Source: Candidatus Thalassarchaeaceae archaeon (GTDB taxonomy: Archaea > Thermoplasmatota > Poseidoniia > Poseidoniales > Thalassarchaeaceae). From it: a DNA stretch of 17,277 bases. The stretch covers positions 1-17,277 of the forward strand of contig JASLKO010000049.1 in the NCBI GenBank assembly GCA_030747475.1. The letters run 5' to 3'. The translations under genes and the position numbers were made by a program. The stretch's first letter is position 1; the number at the start of each line of letters is the position of its first letter. The notes beneath the pieces were generated by a model. The model made no database searches, had not been told where the DNA came from, and saw only the letters and a program-made list of their open reading frames with translations. Positions 8,350 through 14,976 of the stretch are shown piece after piece.

Positions 8350-9465
8350 GTGAGTAAAGAACAGAATCCCAAGAAGGATTCCGCCCCCTCCAATTCCAAA
8401 GCGTCAAAAAAAGGCGCTACTGCTCCGCGAAAGCGGAAAGGACGCCGTAGAAATGGCGGTAAAGGCGGAAAGGACCGAGATGGTCCGCCAATCATCGATC
8501 AAGAAGCAGTGGCGAGAGCCAACGCAAGGTTTGAGCGTAAACCACCTGCGATGGGTTTGCCGAAAGAAATGGATCCAGCGCCAAAGAAAATCAAAATGAA
8601 ATGGAAACTTTCACCAGTTCCAACAAAAGTTGAACGTGAGGTTCACGACATTGTTTGTCGTCCAGGGGAATTCGGTTTTTTGGATGATAAACGAGTTGAT
8701 GAAATCGCAGAGACCCTAGGAAAACGCCCGATTTCACTTGAGCAAGCACTCAGTCTACGTGCCGCATTGAATCAGGAAAAAGCTGTATTCAGCCATGGAA
8801 GATTGCAGCGAAGAGCCAGAGAAATGCTTCGTAAATACGAGGGGGGGGAGAGCGTACTTTCTTTGTCGAAGCGGTATGATTTCCCACCAGTAAACTTGTT
8901 TAGAGCCATATTATCGGCGAGAAATTGGTCAAAAAACCGTATTAAAGAAACATTGCGAGAACCTGACAAGAAGCTGAAAGAAAGAGATTTAATCGAATTT
9001 CGAAAAGCTGAAGCCGAAGATCGGGTGACACATGTTAACCAAAGTGAGACACACCATGCAGCTGATTTGTTTGAAAAGGTCCTATGTGACCACTTCACTG
9101 CCAATGGGGTTCGATTTAGAACGCAATCTGAACTGCTCAGTGAACAAGTTGCGGCGGAAGGGCGTCCCGTTCGAACACCGGACCTTTTGATGCTAGATCA
9201 TGTGGAAATCAATGGCGTACCTGTCGCCTGGATTGATGCCAAGCATTTCTATGGTGCCAACCTTTCATTTCAAAGAAAGAAGACACAAAAACAGGTCAAT
9301 CGTTATTCAGAGGAGTGGGGGCATGGTGCGATTATCTATCGACATGGGTTTTGTGCTGGACTGAAATTGAAAGGTGCAATTCTTTTGGATGCAAGTCCCA
9401 TCGATTTGAGCGAACTCATTGAGCACAATCAACGATTGAACGACGAAAGGCTCAATCAAGATTGA
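8350..9465 (+). CDS. TPD-motif PD-(D/E)XK nuclease, homologue of eukaryotic CDIN1/C15orf41
   Basis: 371 residues, GTG start with GGAAGGGA just upstream. Residues 1-80 are a Lys/Arg/Gly-rich, low-complexity tail likely to bind nucleic acid. Residues about 95-215 are helical and include an HTH-like segment (LSLSKRYDFPPVNLFRAILS, then SKNRIKETL). The C-terminal domain (about 235-345) matches the restriction-nuclease-like fold of the TPD family: RTPDLLM with T277-P278-D279, a WIDAK motif with D296 and K298 as the D-x-K catalytic pair, then GHGAIIYRHGF. Human CDIN1 shows the same order (TPD, WIESK, GPGLVIYWYGF), from recalled family features. In people its loss causes congenital dyserythropoietic anaemia type I; the biochemical role is poorly understood. 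The last 60 coding bases are duplicated exactly downstream of the AT-rich insert. The leuS neighbourhood hints at a link to RNA or translation, but this is inference only. Confidence 0.8.
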   Translation: MSKEQNPKKDSAPSNSKASKKGATAPRKRKGRRRNGGKGGKDRDGPPIIDQEAVARANARFERKPPAMGLPKEMDPAPKKIKMKWKLSPVPTKVEREVHDIVCRPGEFGFLDDKRVDEIAETLGKRPISLEQALSLRAALNQEKAVFSHGRLQRRAREMLRKYEGGESVLSLSKRYDFPPVNLFRAILSARNWSKNRIKETLREPDKKLKERDLIEFRKAEAEDRVTHVNQSETHHAADLFEKVLCDHFTANGVRFRTQSELLSEQVAAEGRPVRTPDLLMLDHVEINGVPVAWIDAKHFYGANLSFQRKKTQKQVNRYSEEWGHGAIIYRHGFCAGLKLKGAILLDASPIDLSELIEHNQRLNDERLNQD

Positions 9466-9475
9466 GCGCATCTGC
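9406..9475 (+). repeat. 70-bp direct repeat, left copy
   Basis: Bases 9406-9475 are identical to 10030-10099 (offset 624, read by eye). This copy carries the last 60 bases of the TPD-nuclease gene, including its stop (9463-9465). After base 9475 the match continues for only a few bases with a one-base gap (GCAAT), then decays. Confidence 0.93.
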
Positions 9476-9547
9476 GCAATTATTAGATATGATTCGTAGC
9501 CCAACGCCAGACCGATTCATACGGGTTTTATACTAGGGCGATTAGTC

Positions 9548-9741
9548 AAATAAATCAATTAATTTGTATTTTACACAATTTTTATGTATTAATTGGATAT
9601 TTCTCCTCAGGATTTATTGATAAACTCCGATCATACTTCGGAGACCCACATTTCAATCACCTGGAAACGCCTACATCCATCACTTGTGAATGGACAAAAC
9701 CATTATTGATATCATAAACACGATATTTTACAATTAATTGA
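9548..9741. repeat. 194-bp tandem repeat unit, copy 1
   Basis: Pairs with 9745-9938 at an offset of 197 bases. By hand count 17 of 194 positions differ (about 91% identity). Layout: an AT-rich start, a TTCTCCTCAG block, a hairpin CTCCGA-(7)-TCGGAG at 9625-9643, a conserved GC-richer middle with CACCTGGAAACG at 9658-9669, TCCAT...ATGGA inverted arms around an ACTTGTGA core, and an AT-rich end with CAATTAATTG. The middle is better conserved than the segment at about 9708-9722, where five of the differences cluster. Confidence 0.9.
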
Positions 9742-9744
9742 ATA

Positions 9745-9938
9745 AAATAAATTAATTAATTTGTATTTTACAGGATGTTTATGTATTAATTAGATATTTC
9801 TCCTCAGTATTTATTGTTAAGCTCCGATCATGCTTCGGAGACCCACGTTTCAATCACCTGGAAACGCCTACATTCATCCCTTGTGAATGGACAAAACCAT
9901 TATTGATATGATGTCCATGATATTTTACAATTAATTGA
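9745..9938. repeat. 194-bp tandem repeat unit, copy 2
   Basis: Second unit of the tandem pair. It keeps the hairpin CTCCGA-(7)-TCGGAG (9822-9840; the changes from copy 1 fall in the loop or outside the stem) and CACCTGGAAACG (9855-9866). Its start contains the 14-bp palindrome AAATTAATTAATTT (9749-9762), which one base change breaks in copy 1. Confidence 0.9.
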
Positions 9939-10029
9939 AAATACACAGATATACAATGAATTAATTGATAAATCGTCGATTACACGAAACCCATTATGGA
10001 GGCCACAGTTACTCTACCATCCACCTTGG

Positions 10030-10099
10030 TTGAGCGAACTCATTGAGCACAATCAACGATTGAACGACGAAAGGCTCAATCAAGATTGAGCGCATCTGC
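10030..10099 (+). repeat. 70-bp direct repeat, right copy
   Basis: Identical to 9406-9475. This copy carries the 3' end of the pantoate kinase gene (stop at 10076-10078 on the minus strand). Its left 46 bases are noncoding here but are coding sequence of the TPD nuclease in the left copy. That shows the direction of the duplication: each gene keeps its native 3' end in a different copy. Confidence 0.93.
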
Positions 10100-11050
10100 C
10101 GCAATCATTGCCGATGATGAGCCCAATCCTCGCATGTGCAAATGCTCGACGACTATGCTTTGCCAATTCACATCTGTAGGGTAGTTTGTTGGAACGATCA
10201 CTGCACTTTCGCCCAACATGCATAGGCGTGCAACCAATGACCCGTCGGCGAAGCCTGCACCTGCAAGTGCACCTCCAATCAAATGCAATAATTCAACTCG
10301 GCCTGAATCTGCCAATAAACCCGAACGATCAGCAAATTCTGCGCTCTTAGCCAATAATTCTGACCACCTTTTCGCATTCCATTGTCCTTCACGAAGTCCG
10401 AACAAACAGTGTTCTCCTGCTGCACGTATCGCCAATTTCCATTCGCCATCATCGATGTAATTTGATGTGTGTTGGCTAGATGTTGTCCGCCAAACAACGA
10501 CTACTGGGATTTCATCATACCATGACAATACTGCACCTGGGCCACCCAAACCATCAGCCAGTTGTGGACAACCTGGTTCAAGACGTAATTCTACACCACC
10601 TGCATGTAATGCTGCAACATCTCCTAATCCTCCAGATAATCTACGTTCAACCCGATGAGCGATATGTATCGCTCTTGAACGGGCAAGGTCTTCGTCTGTA
10701 TCTAGTGCTCTTTGAATTGCAAGAGCACAGGCAATTGAGCCGGCTGCTGATAGGCCGAAGCCTTGTGACGGTGGAAGTTCACATTCATGTGAGATGGACC
10801 AATCATATTCCCCAAATGATGAAGATAGGGATGTGAGTTCTTCAAGCACCAAGCAATGTAATTCGGAACCGGGTGCATCTCCTTCCAATGTAAGTTGACC
10901 ATTTCCGGGTGTCGCATCTGCAACAATAATCACACCACGATCTAAGGAAAGACCGGCGCCTCGACTCCCTTGGGCAATGAGATTTTCAGCATCATCTTGG
11001 ATACTGAAAATGAGTGTGACGTGGCCACCTACATGCGCGCGACCTTGCAT
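10076..11050 (-). CDS. Pantoate kinase (GHMP superfamily), archaeal CoA biosynthesis
   Basis: 324 residues. Phosphorylates pantoate to 4-phosphopantoate with ATP, the archaeal replacement for the bacterial route to phosphopantothenate. The N-terminus GRAHVGGHVTLIF matches the family's PGH start; GSRGAGLSLDRGV follows at 28-40. The GHMP ATP-binding loop is PPSQGFGLSAAGS (93-105), and HRVERR with E135 and GGLGDV with D144 provide the expected acidic catalytic and magnesium residues. The end GLGSSSAMIAADAL is the third GHMP motif. The full length suits the family; other GHMP kinases are less likely given the GLGDV / GGVELRLEPG pattern. ATG 11050 is preceded by TGAGGAT at good spacing. It lies 37 bases after the RNA polymerase subunit D gene on the same strand, so it is probably the last gene of the ribosomal operon. 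Its 3' end lies inside the right 70-bp repeat. Confidence 0.86.
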   Translation of the reverse strand: MQGRAHVGGHVTLIFSIQDDAENLIAQGSRGAGLSLDRGVIIVADATPGNGQLTLEGDAPGSELHCLVLEELTSLSSSFGEYDWSISHECELPPSQGFGLSAAGSIACALAIQRALDTDEDLARSRAIHIAHRVERRLSGGLGDVAALHAGGVELRLEPGCPQLADGLGGPGAVLSWYDEIPVVVVWRTTSSQHTSNYIDDGEWKLAIRAAGEHCLFGLREGQWNAKRWSELLAKSAEFADRSGLLADSGRVELLHLIGGALAGAGFADGSLVARLCMLGESAVIVPTNYPTDVNWQSIVVEHLHMRGLGSSSAMIAADALNLD

Positions 11051-11087
11051 GTCAAATCCTCACAGGGGATCTGTATGAGTTATGCAC

Positions 11088-11978
11088 TCAAAAGTCTTCA
11101 GCAAACTGTTCTGAGATGTCAGAAAATCGTGCTGAAAGAGATTTACAAGCCATCTCAAATGCAGTACGTGCGGTCATTGATCCATCCGTATCAAAGCTGA
11201 ATAGATATTCTCCATCCACATCATCAAGCGATATTGCATCTGCAAAGTCTTCGATACGTGCGGTTCCATCTCCAACATGGTGCATTTCACGGAGAAGTGT
11301 CTCGATCTTTTGTACATCTTCGAGCTTACCGCCCTTGAAATCCTTTGAAGTGATTGTCAAATCCAAATCCCAAAGTGCCTTTGCTTTCTTTGGTTTTGCA
11401 ATTGTTGCAACCTTGCGTGAACTGAATGATACTCCAGATACTGGGTTCCACTTGGCGTGGTCAGTACCGACTCCCATTACAGCGTATGCGTAGAATTCTA
11501 GATATTGTCCTGCGAAAAGTTTGGTGATCGGGATGGTGTGGTACATCTCCGGAATCTGTAGTTTCTCTTCACCCAATACATTGAGATCACCAGCGGTCAC
11601 CAAGTGACCTTCTTCTGTTCCTCTTGCGCTGCAATGATAGATGATTTGGCTGGCAGGGGTGCCCCATTCTTCACGAGGTAGGCCTTCGTTTCCAGGGTCA
11701 TCTTCAAGGAAGCAGAATTCATCATGGAATGTTGGGATAGGGACCATTGCCAAGCGATGTGCGATGACTTCGTCGGGAATGGCGCCAACTGACTCGTATG
11801 TTTCACCGGTTTGGCTATCCGTGATTGTACCAAGTTCAAACCGAACTCGGTGGATGGCCATCTTTGGAACATTACTCATCAAGGTTCGACGCAGAGCATT
11901 TGCCAATGCACGGTCCGTATCCTTCAACAGTACTGTTACGTGATTATCACGTTCTTCGATAATTTCGATTTTAACCAT
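11088..11978 (-). CDS. rpoD: DNA-directed RNA polymerase subunit D (Rpo3)
   Basis: 296 residues. It is the archaeal counterpart of bacterial alpha and eukaryotic RPB3/AC40, and nucleates RNA polymerase assembly with subunit L. Alpha-like motifs are clear: ALANALRRTLMSNVP (24-38), DEVIAHRLAMVPIP (69-82), AKWNPVSG (175-182) and a C-terminal dimerisation helix (about 265-296). Only three Cys are present (89, 116, 278), so the [4Fe-4S] cluster found in subunit D of some archaea is absent. Residues about 197-260 form an inserted acidic/helical part, making the protein somewhat longer than common euryarchaeal homologues. ATG 11978 follows GAGGTG five bases upstream; this Shine-Dalgarno overlaps the uS11 stop, implying coupled translation. 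Confidence 0.95.
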   Translation of the reverse strand: MVKIEIIEERDNHVTVLLKDTDRALANALRRTLMSNVPKMAIHRVRFELGTITDSQTGETYESVGAIPDEVIAHRLAMVPIPTFHDEFCFLEDDPGNEGLPREEWGTPASQIIYHCSARGTEEGHLVTAGDLNVLGEEKLQIPEMYHTIPITKLFAGQYLEFYAYAVMGVGTDHAKWNPVSGVSFSSRKVATIAKPKKAKALWDLDLTITSKDFKGGKLEDVQKIETLLREMHHVGDGTARIEDFADAISLDDVDGEYLFSFDTDGSMTARTAFEMACKSLSARFSDISEQFAEDF

Positions 11979-11987
11979 AGAATCACC

Positions 11988-12371
11988 TCATACACGACGT
12001 CCTCGACGTCCGCCTTTCTTCTTTGTACCATCATGAGGAATCGGTGTTACATCCTCAATTCGTGTAATTGTCATCCCTGCTCGAGTGAGAGCACGAATAG
12101 CAGCTTGAGCGCCTGGGCCAGTGTTTGGAGATTTGTTGCCTCCTACACCTCGATACTTGACAATCACTTGAGTGAATTCCTTTTCGCGAAGCATATCTGC
12201 AATTCTTTCTGCTGCACGCGTTGCTGCGAACTGGCCACCTGCGTCGCTTCCTTTCTTGGTTACCTGTCCACCACTGACTTTGGCAACGGTTTCGGCGCCG
12301 GTCAAGTCAGTAGCTGTGAGGAGCACATTGTTGTAAGAACTGTAGATGTGGAGTACGGCTTTGTGTGACAT
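11988..12371 (-). CDS. rps11: 30S ribosomal protein uS11
   Basis: 127 residues. A platform protein of the small subunit that contacts the mRNA exit region. Diagnostic sequences: HIYSSYNNVLLTATDLTG near the start, GGQVTKKGSDAGGQFAATRAA, YRGVGGNKSPNTGPGAQAAIRAL, and the basic end DVTPIPHDGTKKKGGRRGRRV typical of archaeal/eukaryotic uS11. The ATG at 12371 is preferred because it overlaps the uS4 stop as TGATG. A GTG one codon upstream (12374) is possible but offers nothing. The RNA polymerase subunit D gene begins nine bases after the stop. Confidence 0.97.
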   Translation of the reverse strand: MSHKAVLHIYSSYNNVLLTATDLTGAETVAKVSGGQVTKKGSDAGGQFAATRAAERIADMLREKEFTQVIVKYRGVGGNKSPNTGPGAQAAIRALTRAGMTITRIEDVTPIPHDGTKKKGGRRGRRV

Positions 12372-13042
12372 CACTCATCGCCCCCTTCAACGGCAGTATC
12401 TTCAGCGGCTGGGGCCGCTTCTGCTGCTTCTGCAACACCAGCAACAAATTCCTCAGTGGGGGCATTGTTTTCATCGCCTTCACCATATTCTGCTGCTGCT
12501 CGAGTTTCCTCGATTTCAACACGAATTGGATGAGATGCATCCATCAGTGGAGATGTGTGGTGGTAAGTCAATGTGTTCTCATCGTCACGTGTAATGATGT
12601 AACTTGGAACGGTCATCTTCTGATCACCTAGTCCAATATGTCCGTGTACAACCAATTGTCTTGCTTGGCGCATAGATGATGCGAGTCCACGATAGTATAC
12701 CTGACTCTGCAAACGTCGACTGAGAACGTGCTCAACTGTAATTTGAAGAATGTCGTCAAGTGTTGCTCCATCGCCCAACAATCCACGGCGGTACAATGAT
12801 TCTACAAGGTCGTCTTTTTCTCTTGAGAAATGACCTTCCGATGTATCCACTCGGCCGATTAACTTCATTGAATTCTGTCTCCAACGGCGGAGTTTGGATT
12901 TAGCCTTCCAGATTTCCTTCATGCCACCAATCTTCTTGAGGCCGAATTGTTCTTTGAGAGCATGCTCTTCTTCGATTCTTACCTTTTTCCAAGGGTGAGT
13001 CGGAGTGTCATACTTAGGTCGTGCAAATTTTGGATGTCCCAT
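12371..13042 (-). CDS. rps4: 30S ribosomal protein uS4 with acidic C-terminal extension
   Basis: 223 residues. A primary 16S rRNA-binding assembly protein. The N-terminal part (GHPKFARPKYDTP, then KSKLRRWR) and the S4 RNA-binding domain (about 107-152, LSRRLQSQVYYRGLASS, then RQARQLVVHGHI) are typical of archaea. After about residue 177 there is a 45-residue Ala/Glu/Gly-rich acidic tail (ending VEGGDE) that is not part of the conserved fold. ATG 13042 is preceded by GGAGGTG (13055-13049 on the minus strand) with six bases spacing. The stop overlaps the uS11 start. Confidence 0.97.
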   Translation of the reverse strand: MGHPKFARPKYDTPTHPWKKVRIEEEHALKEQFGLKKIGGMKEIWKAKSKLRRWRQNSMKLIGRVDTSEGHFSREKDDLVESLYRRGLLGDGATLDDILQITVEHVLSRRLQSQVYYRGLASSMRQARQLVVHGHIGLGDQKMTVPSYIITRDDENTLTYHHTSPLMDASHPIRVEIEETRAAAEYGEGDENNAPTEEFVAGVAEAAEAAPAAEDTAVEGGDE

Positions 13043-13059
13043 ACATTACACCTCCATCA

Positions 13060-13527
13060 TCACTGCTTCCGCTGCACACCAAGTGTGAGGCCGGATCTTC
13101 CATTCGATCGTGTTCTTTGACCACGCACACGCTTTCTAGAAGCATGTCGCAATCCTCGGTATGCTTTTGTCGCACGTAGACGTGCAATGTCATCGTCCTG
13201 AGTCATGGTTACATCCATTGAAAACAAATGCAACTCGTCTCCGGTTTCGATGTCACGCTGGCGATTCAGCATCCAAAGTGGAACTTCAGTTGGGTACGCT
13301 TCAATTGCGTCACGAATTTTCTTGAGGTCAGATTCATCTAGATGACCACCCAACATATTCTTGTCTACACCTGCAATTTCGCAGATGGCGAGAGCGGTTC
13401 TAGCACCGACTCCCTTTACGCTTGTCAATCCCATCCCGATTCGGGATAGTCCGTCTATATCACTGTCAGCAAGTCGGATGATGTAGTTGAAATCATCTCC
13501 AAGTTCTGACTCATCAATTTTTGCCAT
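13060..13527 (-). CDS. rps13: 30S ribosomal protein uS13
   Basis: 155 residues. A head protein of the small subunit that bridges to the large subunit and contacts P-site tRNA. It shows the helix-two-turn-helix start (IGMGLTSVKGVGARTALAIC, 30-49) and the basic C-terminal tail YRGLRHASRKRVRGQRTRS (123-141). Its length matches archaeal homologues. ATG 13527 is preceded by GGGGAGGA with seven bases spacing. It is the first gene of the uS13-uS4-uS11-subunit D operon. Confidence 0.97.
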   Translation of the reverse strand: MAKIDESELGDDFNYIIRLADSDIDGLSRIGMGLTSVKGVGARTALAICEIAGVDKNMLGGHLDESDLKKIRDAIEAYPTEVPLWMLNRQRDIETGDELHLFSMDVTMTQDDDIARLRATKAYRGLRHASRKRVRGQRTRSNGRSGLTLGVQRKQ

Positions 13528-13596
13528 TTTTGGGTCCTCCCCTATTCATCGGTCGCCCGATGGCTTCATGTGAAGCAACCTCGCGACTCGCCCCCC

Positions 13597-13605
13597 CTAT
13601 ATGAA
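13597..13605 (-). promoter_or_regulatory. Candidate TATA box for the uS13 operon
   Basis: In the 102-base gap before uS13 the minus strand reads TTCATATAG, the only TATA-like stretch there, followed by a run of seven G. If transcription starts about 25 bases downstream, the leader would be about 45 bases long and end in the Shine-Dalgarno GGGGAGGA. The match is weak and no BRE is obvious. Confidence 0.3.
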
Positions 13606-13624
13606 CGGCTCGCAGCGTGTCAAA

Positions 13625-13639
13625 TGCCCCTACGGGGCA
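13625..13639 (-). terminator. Hairpin at the end of the methyltransferase gene
   Basis: TGCCCC (13625-13630), a three-base loop and GGGGCA (13634-13639) form a perfect 6-bp stem that includes the methyltransferase stop codon (TAG, 13632-13630). On the minus strand it lies between that stop and the uS13 leader. It could end transcription of the upstream genes, though no T-run follows. Its loop on the minus strand is GTA, as in the leuS leader hairpin. Confidence 0.35.
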
Positions 13640-14931
13640 GGTTGGGGGTGTTCTTTGCAAATGACAAGACCATTGCCGACCTCGGAGATAAACCCTGAAA
13701 TGGATGAGTTTGGAGGAGATAAATTACGCATTTCCCGATCGAGAAGCGATTGTAATTTTGGTTGAACTTCAGGGTCGATTGTACAACGAATTTTGAGGGA
13801 TGAAATTCCCAATTCTGATGCGATTTGGGCGATTTGTGATGCATTTTCATAATCCAATGTTGTAATCTGTGCGACAACTTCTCCCGAAATTTGGACAAAT
13901 GCGAATATGGTTTCAGAGGTATCTTCACCAACATGATGCTCGGGGTCAGTCGAAAGGATGGGTGCAGCACTAATCAAAATCGGCCTGCGACCCGTGACTG
14001 TATTCCACCTTGAGTCACTCATTGAAGCGGTGTGTTTCCATGACTCCGCCAAACCACTCGCAATCAAACATGGATCGACTATGGTCAGATGTTCGCCAAT
14101 TTGAACTTGATTTGAATCAGAAATTGCGGATTCAGATTCACCTGTGATAATGCCTGAAAAATCACCGCCTTTCCCCAATCGAATCAAGCGGTTTGGTTGA
14201 GAATCAGCGACGGCTCCCACCCACAATGACAAACGGTCAATGCGCCCTCTACCTTGGGTCATCCATTGCCAAGTTCGATTGACTCCTGGCCATATTGTGG
14301 ATACGATATTGTCTACTTCCAATCTTTGTGTATCTGAAAGGCGGGGGGATAAATCAAGAATTAGAGCCGGATTATTGCCTAAATACGGTGCCCATTCAGA
14401 CAGAAGTTCGTCGAGACGTGGTTGCATTTCATCCAAGGTATGCTTCTGTGCATCTTGTGGACGGGCGGGGTCGATGTGTAGCAACGCAACTGGTTCTGAA
14501 ACACCAATATTCTGATGATATGTTTCCAAGATTGCTTTTGCATCGGTACCATCACCCCACAATATGCGACTAGATGTGCCCCAATTTGCTTCGCTCCAAA
14601 TCGCACATTGCTCTAGGTTAATCGCGGCCAATGGAGCTGCTGCACCAGACAACTCAACACCCAATCCTGGTCGATTAAGGGCTGCACAGAGTGCCGCAAG
14701 TTGAGTGGCACTTCCACAGGCTGGATCCAAAATAACCCCTGGTGGAAGTTTACTGGTTTCAAGCAAACTTGCTCGCGCCATTGCAACAAGCCAGGGGGTT
14801 GCCAATCGACGCATTTCATCTGATGCATGAATGGGAGGACCTTGTCCATCTGCACGAACGGGGGCACTAGAATTTGCATAAGCCCGGGCATTTTCATCGG
14901 GGACCATTACGACGGGTTGGATTCCGGCCAT
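13630..14931 (-). CDS. Class I SAM-dependent methyltransferase with THUMP-like C-terminal domain
   Basis: 433 residues from ATG 14931. Residue numbers below count from the TTG at 14976, which is 15 codons upstream. Motif I of the Rossmann methyltransferase is ILDPACGSA (82-90), followed by the acidic end of strand 2 in GVELS (106-110). The motif IV position reads HIDPARP (167-173), and LILDLSPRL (206-213) is the next strand. The DPAR motif, the LSP strand, and a later VDPCLIASGLAESW (300-313) match the methyltransferase family with a C-terminal THUMP-like domain, thought to act on RNA. The last 90 residues (SSLKIRCTIDPEV) fit that domain. The substrate is unknown. The start is uncertain: no good Shine-Dalgarno precedes ATG 14931, and TTG 14976 directly abuts the stop of the FKBP-like gene in the same frame. 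Placement just before the ribosomal operon is compatible with an RNA role. Confidence 0.72.
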   Translation of the reverse strand: MAGIQPVVMVPDENARAYANSSAPVRADGQGPPIHASDEMRRLATPWLVAMARASLLETSKLPPGVILDPACGSATQLAALCAALNRPGLGVELSGAAAPLAAINLEQCAIWSEANWGTSSRILWGDGTDAKAILETYHQNIGVSEPVALLHIDPARPQDAQKHTLDEMQPRLDELLSEWAPYLGNNPALILDLSPRLSDTQRLEVDNIVSTIWPGVNRTWQWMTQGRGRIDRLSLWVGAVADSQPNRLIRLGKGGDFSGIITGESESAISDSNQVQIGEHLTIVDPCLIASGLAESWKHTASMSDSRWNTVTGRRPILISAAPILSTDPEHHVGEDTSETIFAFVQISGEVVAQITTLDYENASQIAQIASELGISSLKIRCTIDPEVQPKLQSLLDREMRNLSPPNSSISGFISEVGNGLVICKEHPQPAP

Positions 14932-14976
14932 AGTGTCAGCAACAAGTTCTCGGGGATGTCCCTTTCCCCTATTCAA

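Larger units (their letters stand above)
9476..10029. other. AT-rich noncoding insert between convergent genes
   Basis: These 554 bases lie between the two 70-bp direct repeats. I find no convincing coding region in any frame, no tRNA and no transposase. The core consists of two 194-bp tandem repeat units. Before them is a 72-base unique stretch; after them are about 90 unique bases, AT-rich at first. With one 70-bp copy the segment makes a 624-bp unit whose removal would restore a junction in which the TPD-nuclease and pantoate kinase genes overlap tail to tail by 14 bp. It may be a small non-autonomous insertion, a relic of an integrated element, or the product of a local duplication. An assembly artefact must also be considered. 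Confidence 0.65.

Noticed and set aside
9548..9938. CRISPR array
   Set aside because: Only two units, each 194 bases and nearly contiguous, with no short repeats and spacers and no cas genes.
9476..10029. tRNA gene or tRNA-derived attachment site in the insert
   Set aside because: No cloverleaf or T-arm GGTTCGA sequence could be found on either strand; the duplicated 70-mer is protein-coding 3' sequence.
9476..10029. Small protein genes in the AT-rich insert
   Set aside because: All frames from ATG or GTG are very short and are not kept between the two repeat copies.
11088..11978. Iron-sulfur cluster domain in RNA polymerase subunit D
   Set aside because: Only three isolated Cys occur and no CxxCxxC motif is present.
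11811..12368. 185-codon plus-strand frame across the subunit D and uS11 genes
   Set aside because: Antisense to two certain genes; the Cys/Ser-rich translation is a by-product of their codons.
12372..12374. GTG start for uS11 one codon upstream of the ATG
   Set aside because: The ATG gives the TGATG overlap with uS4 and the usual uS11 N-terminus.
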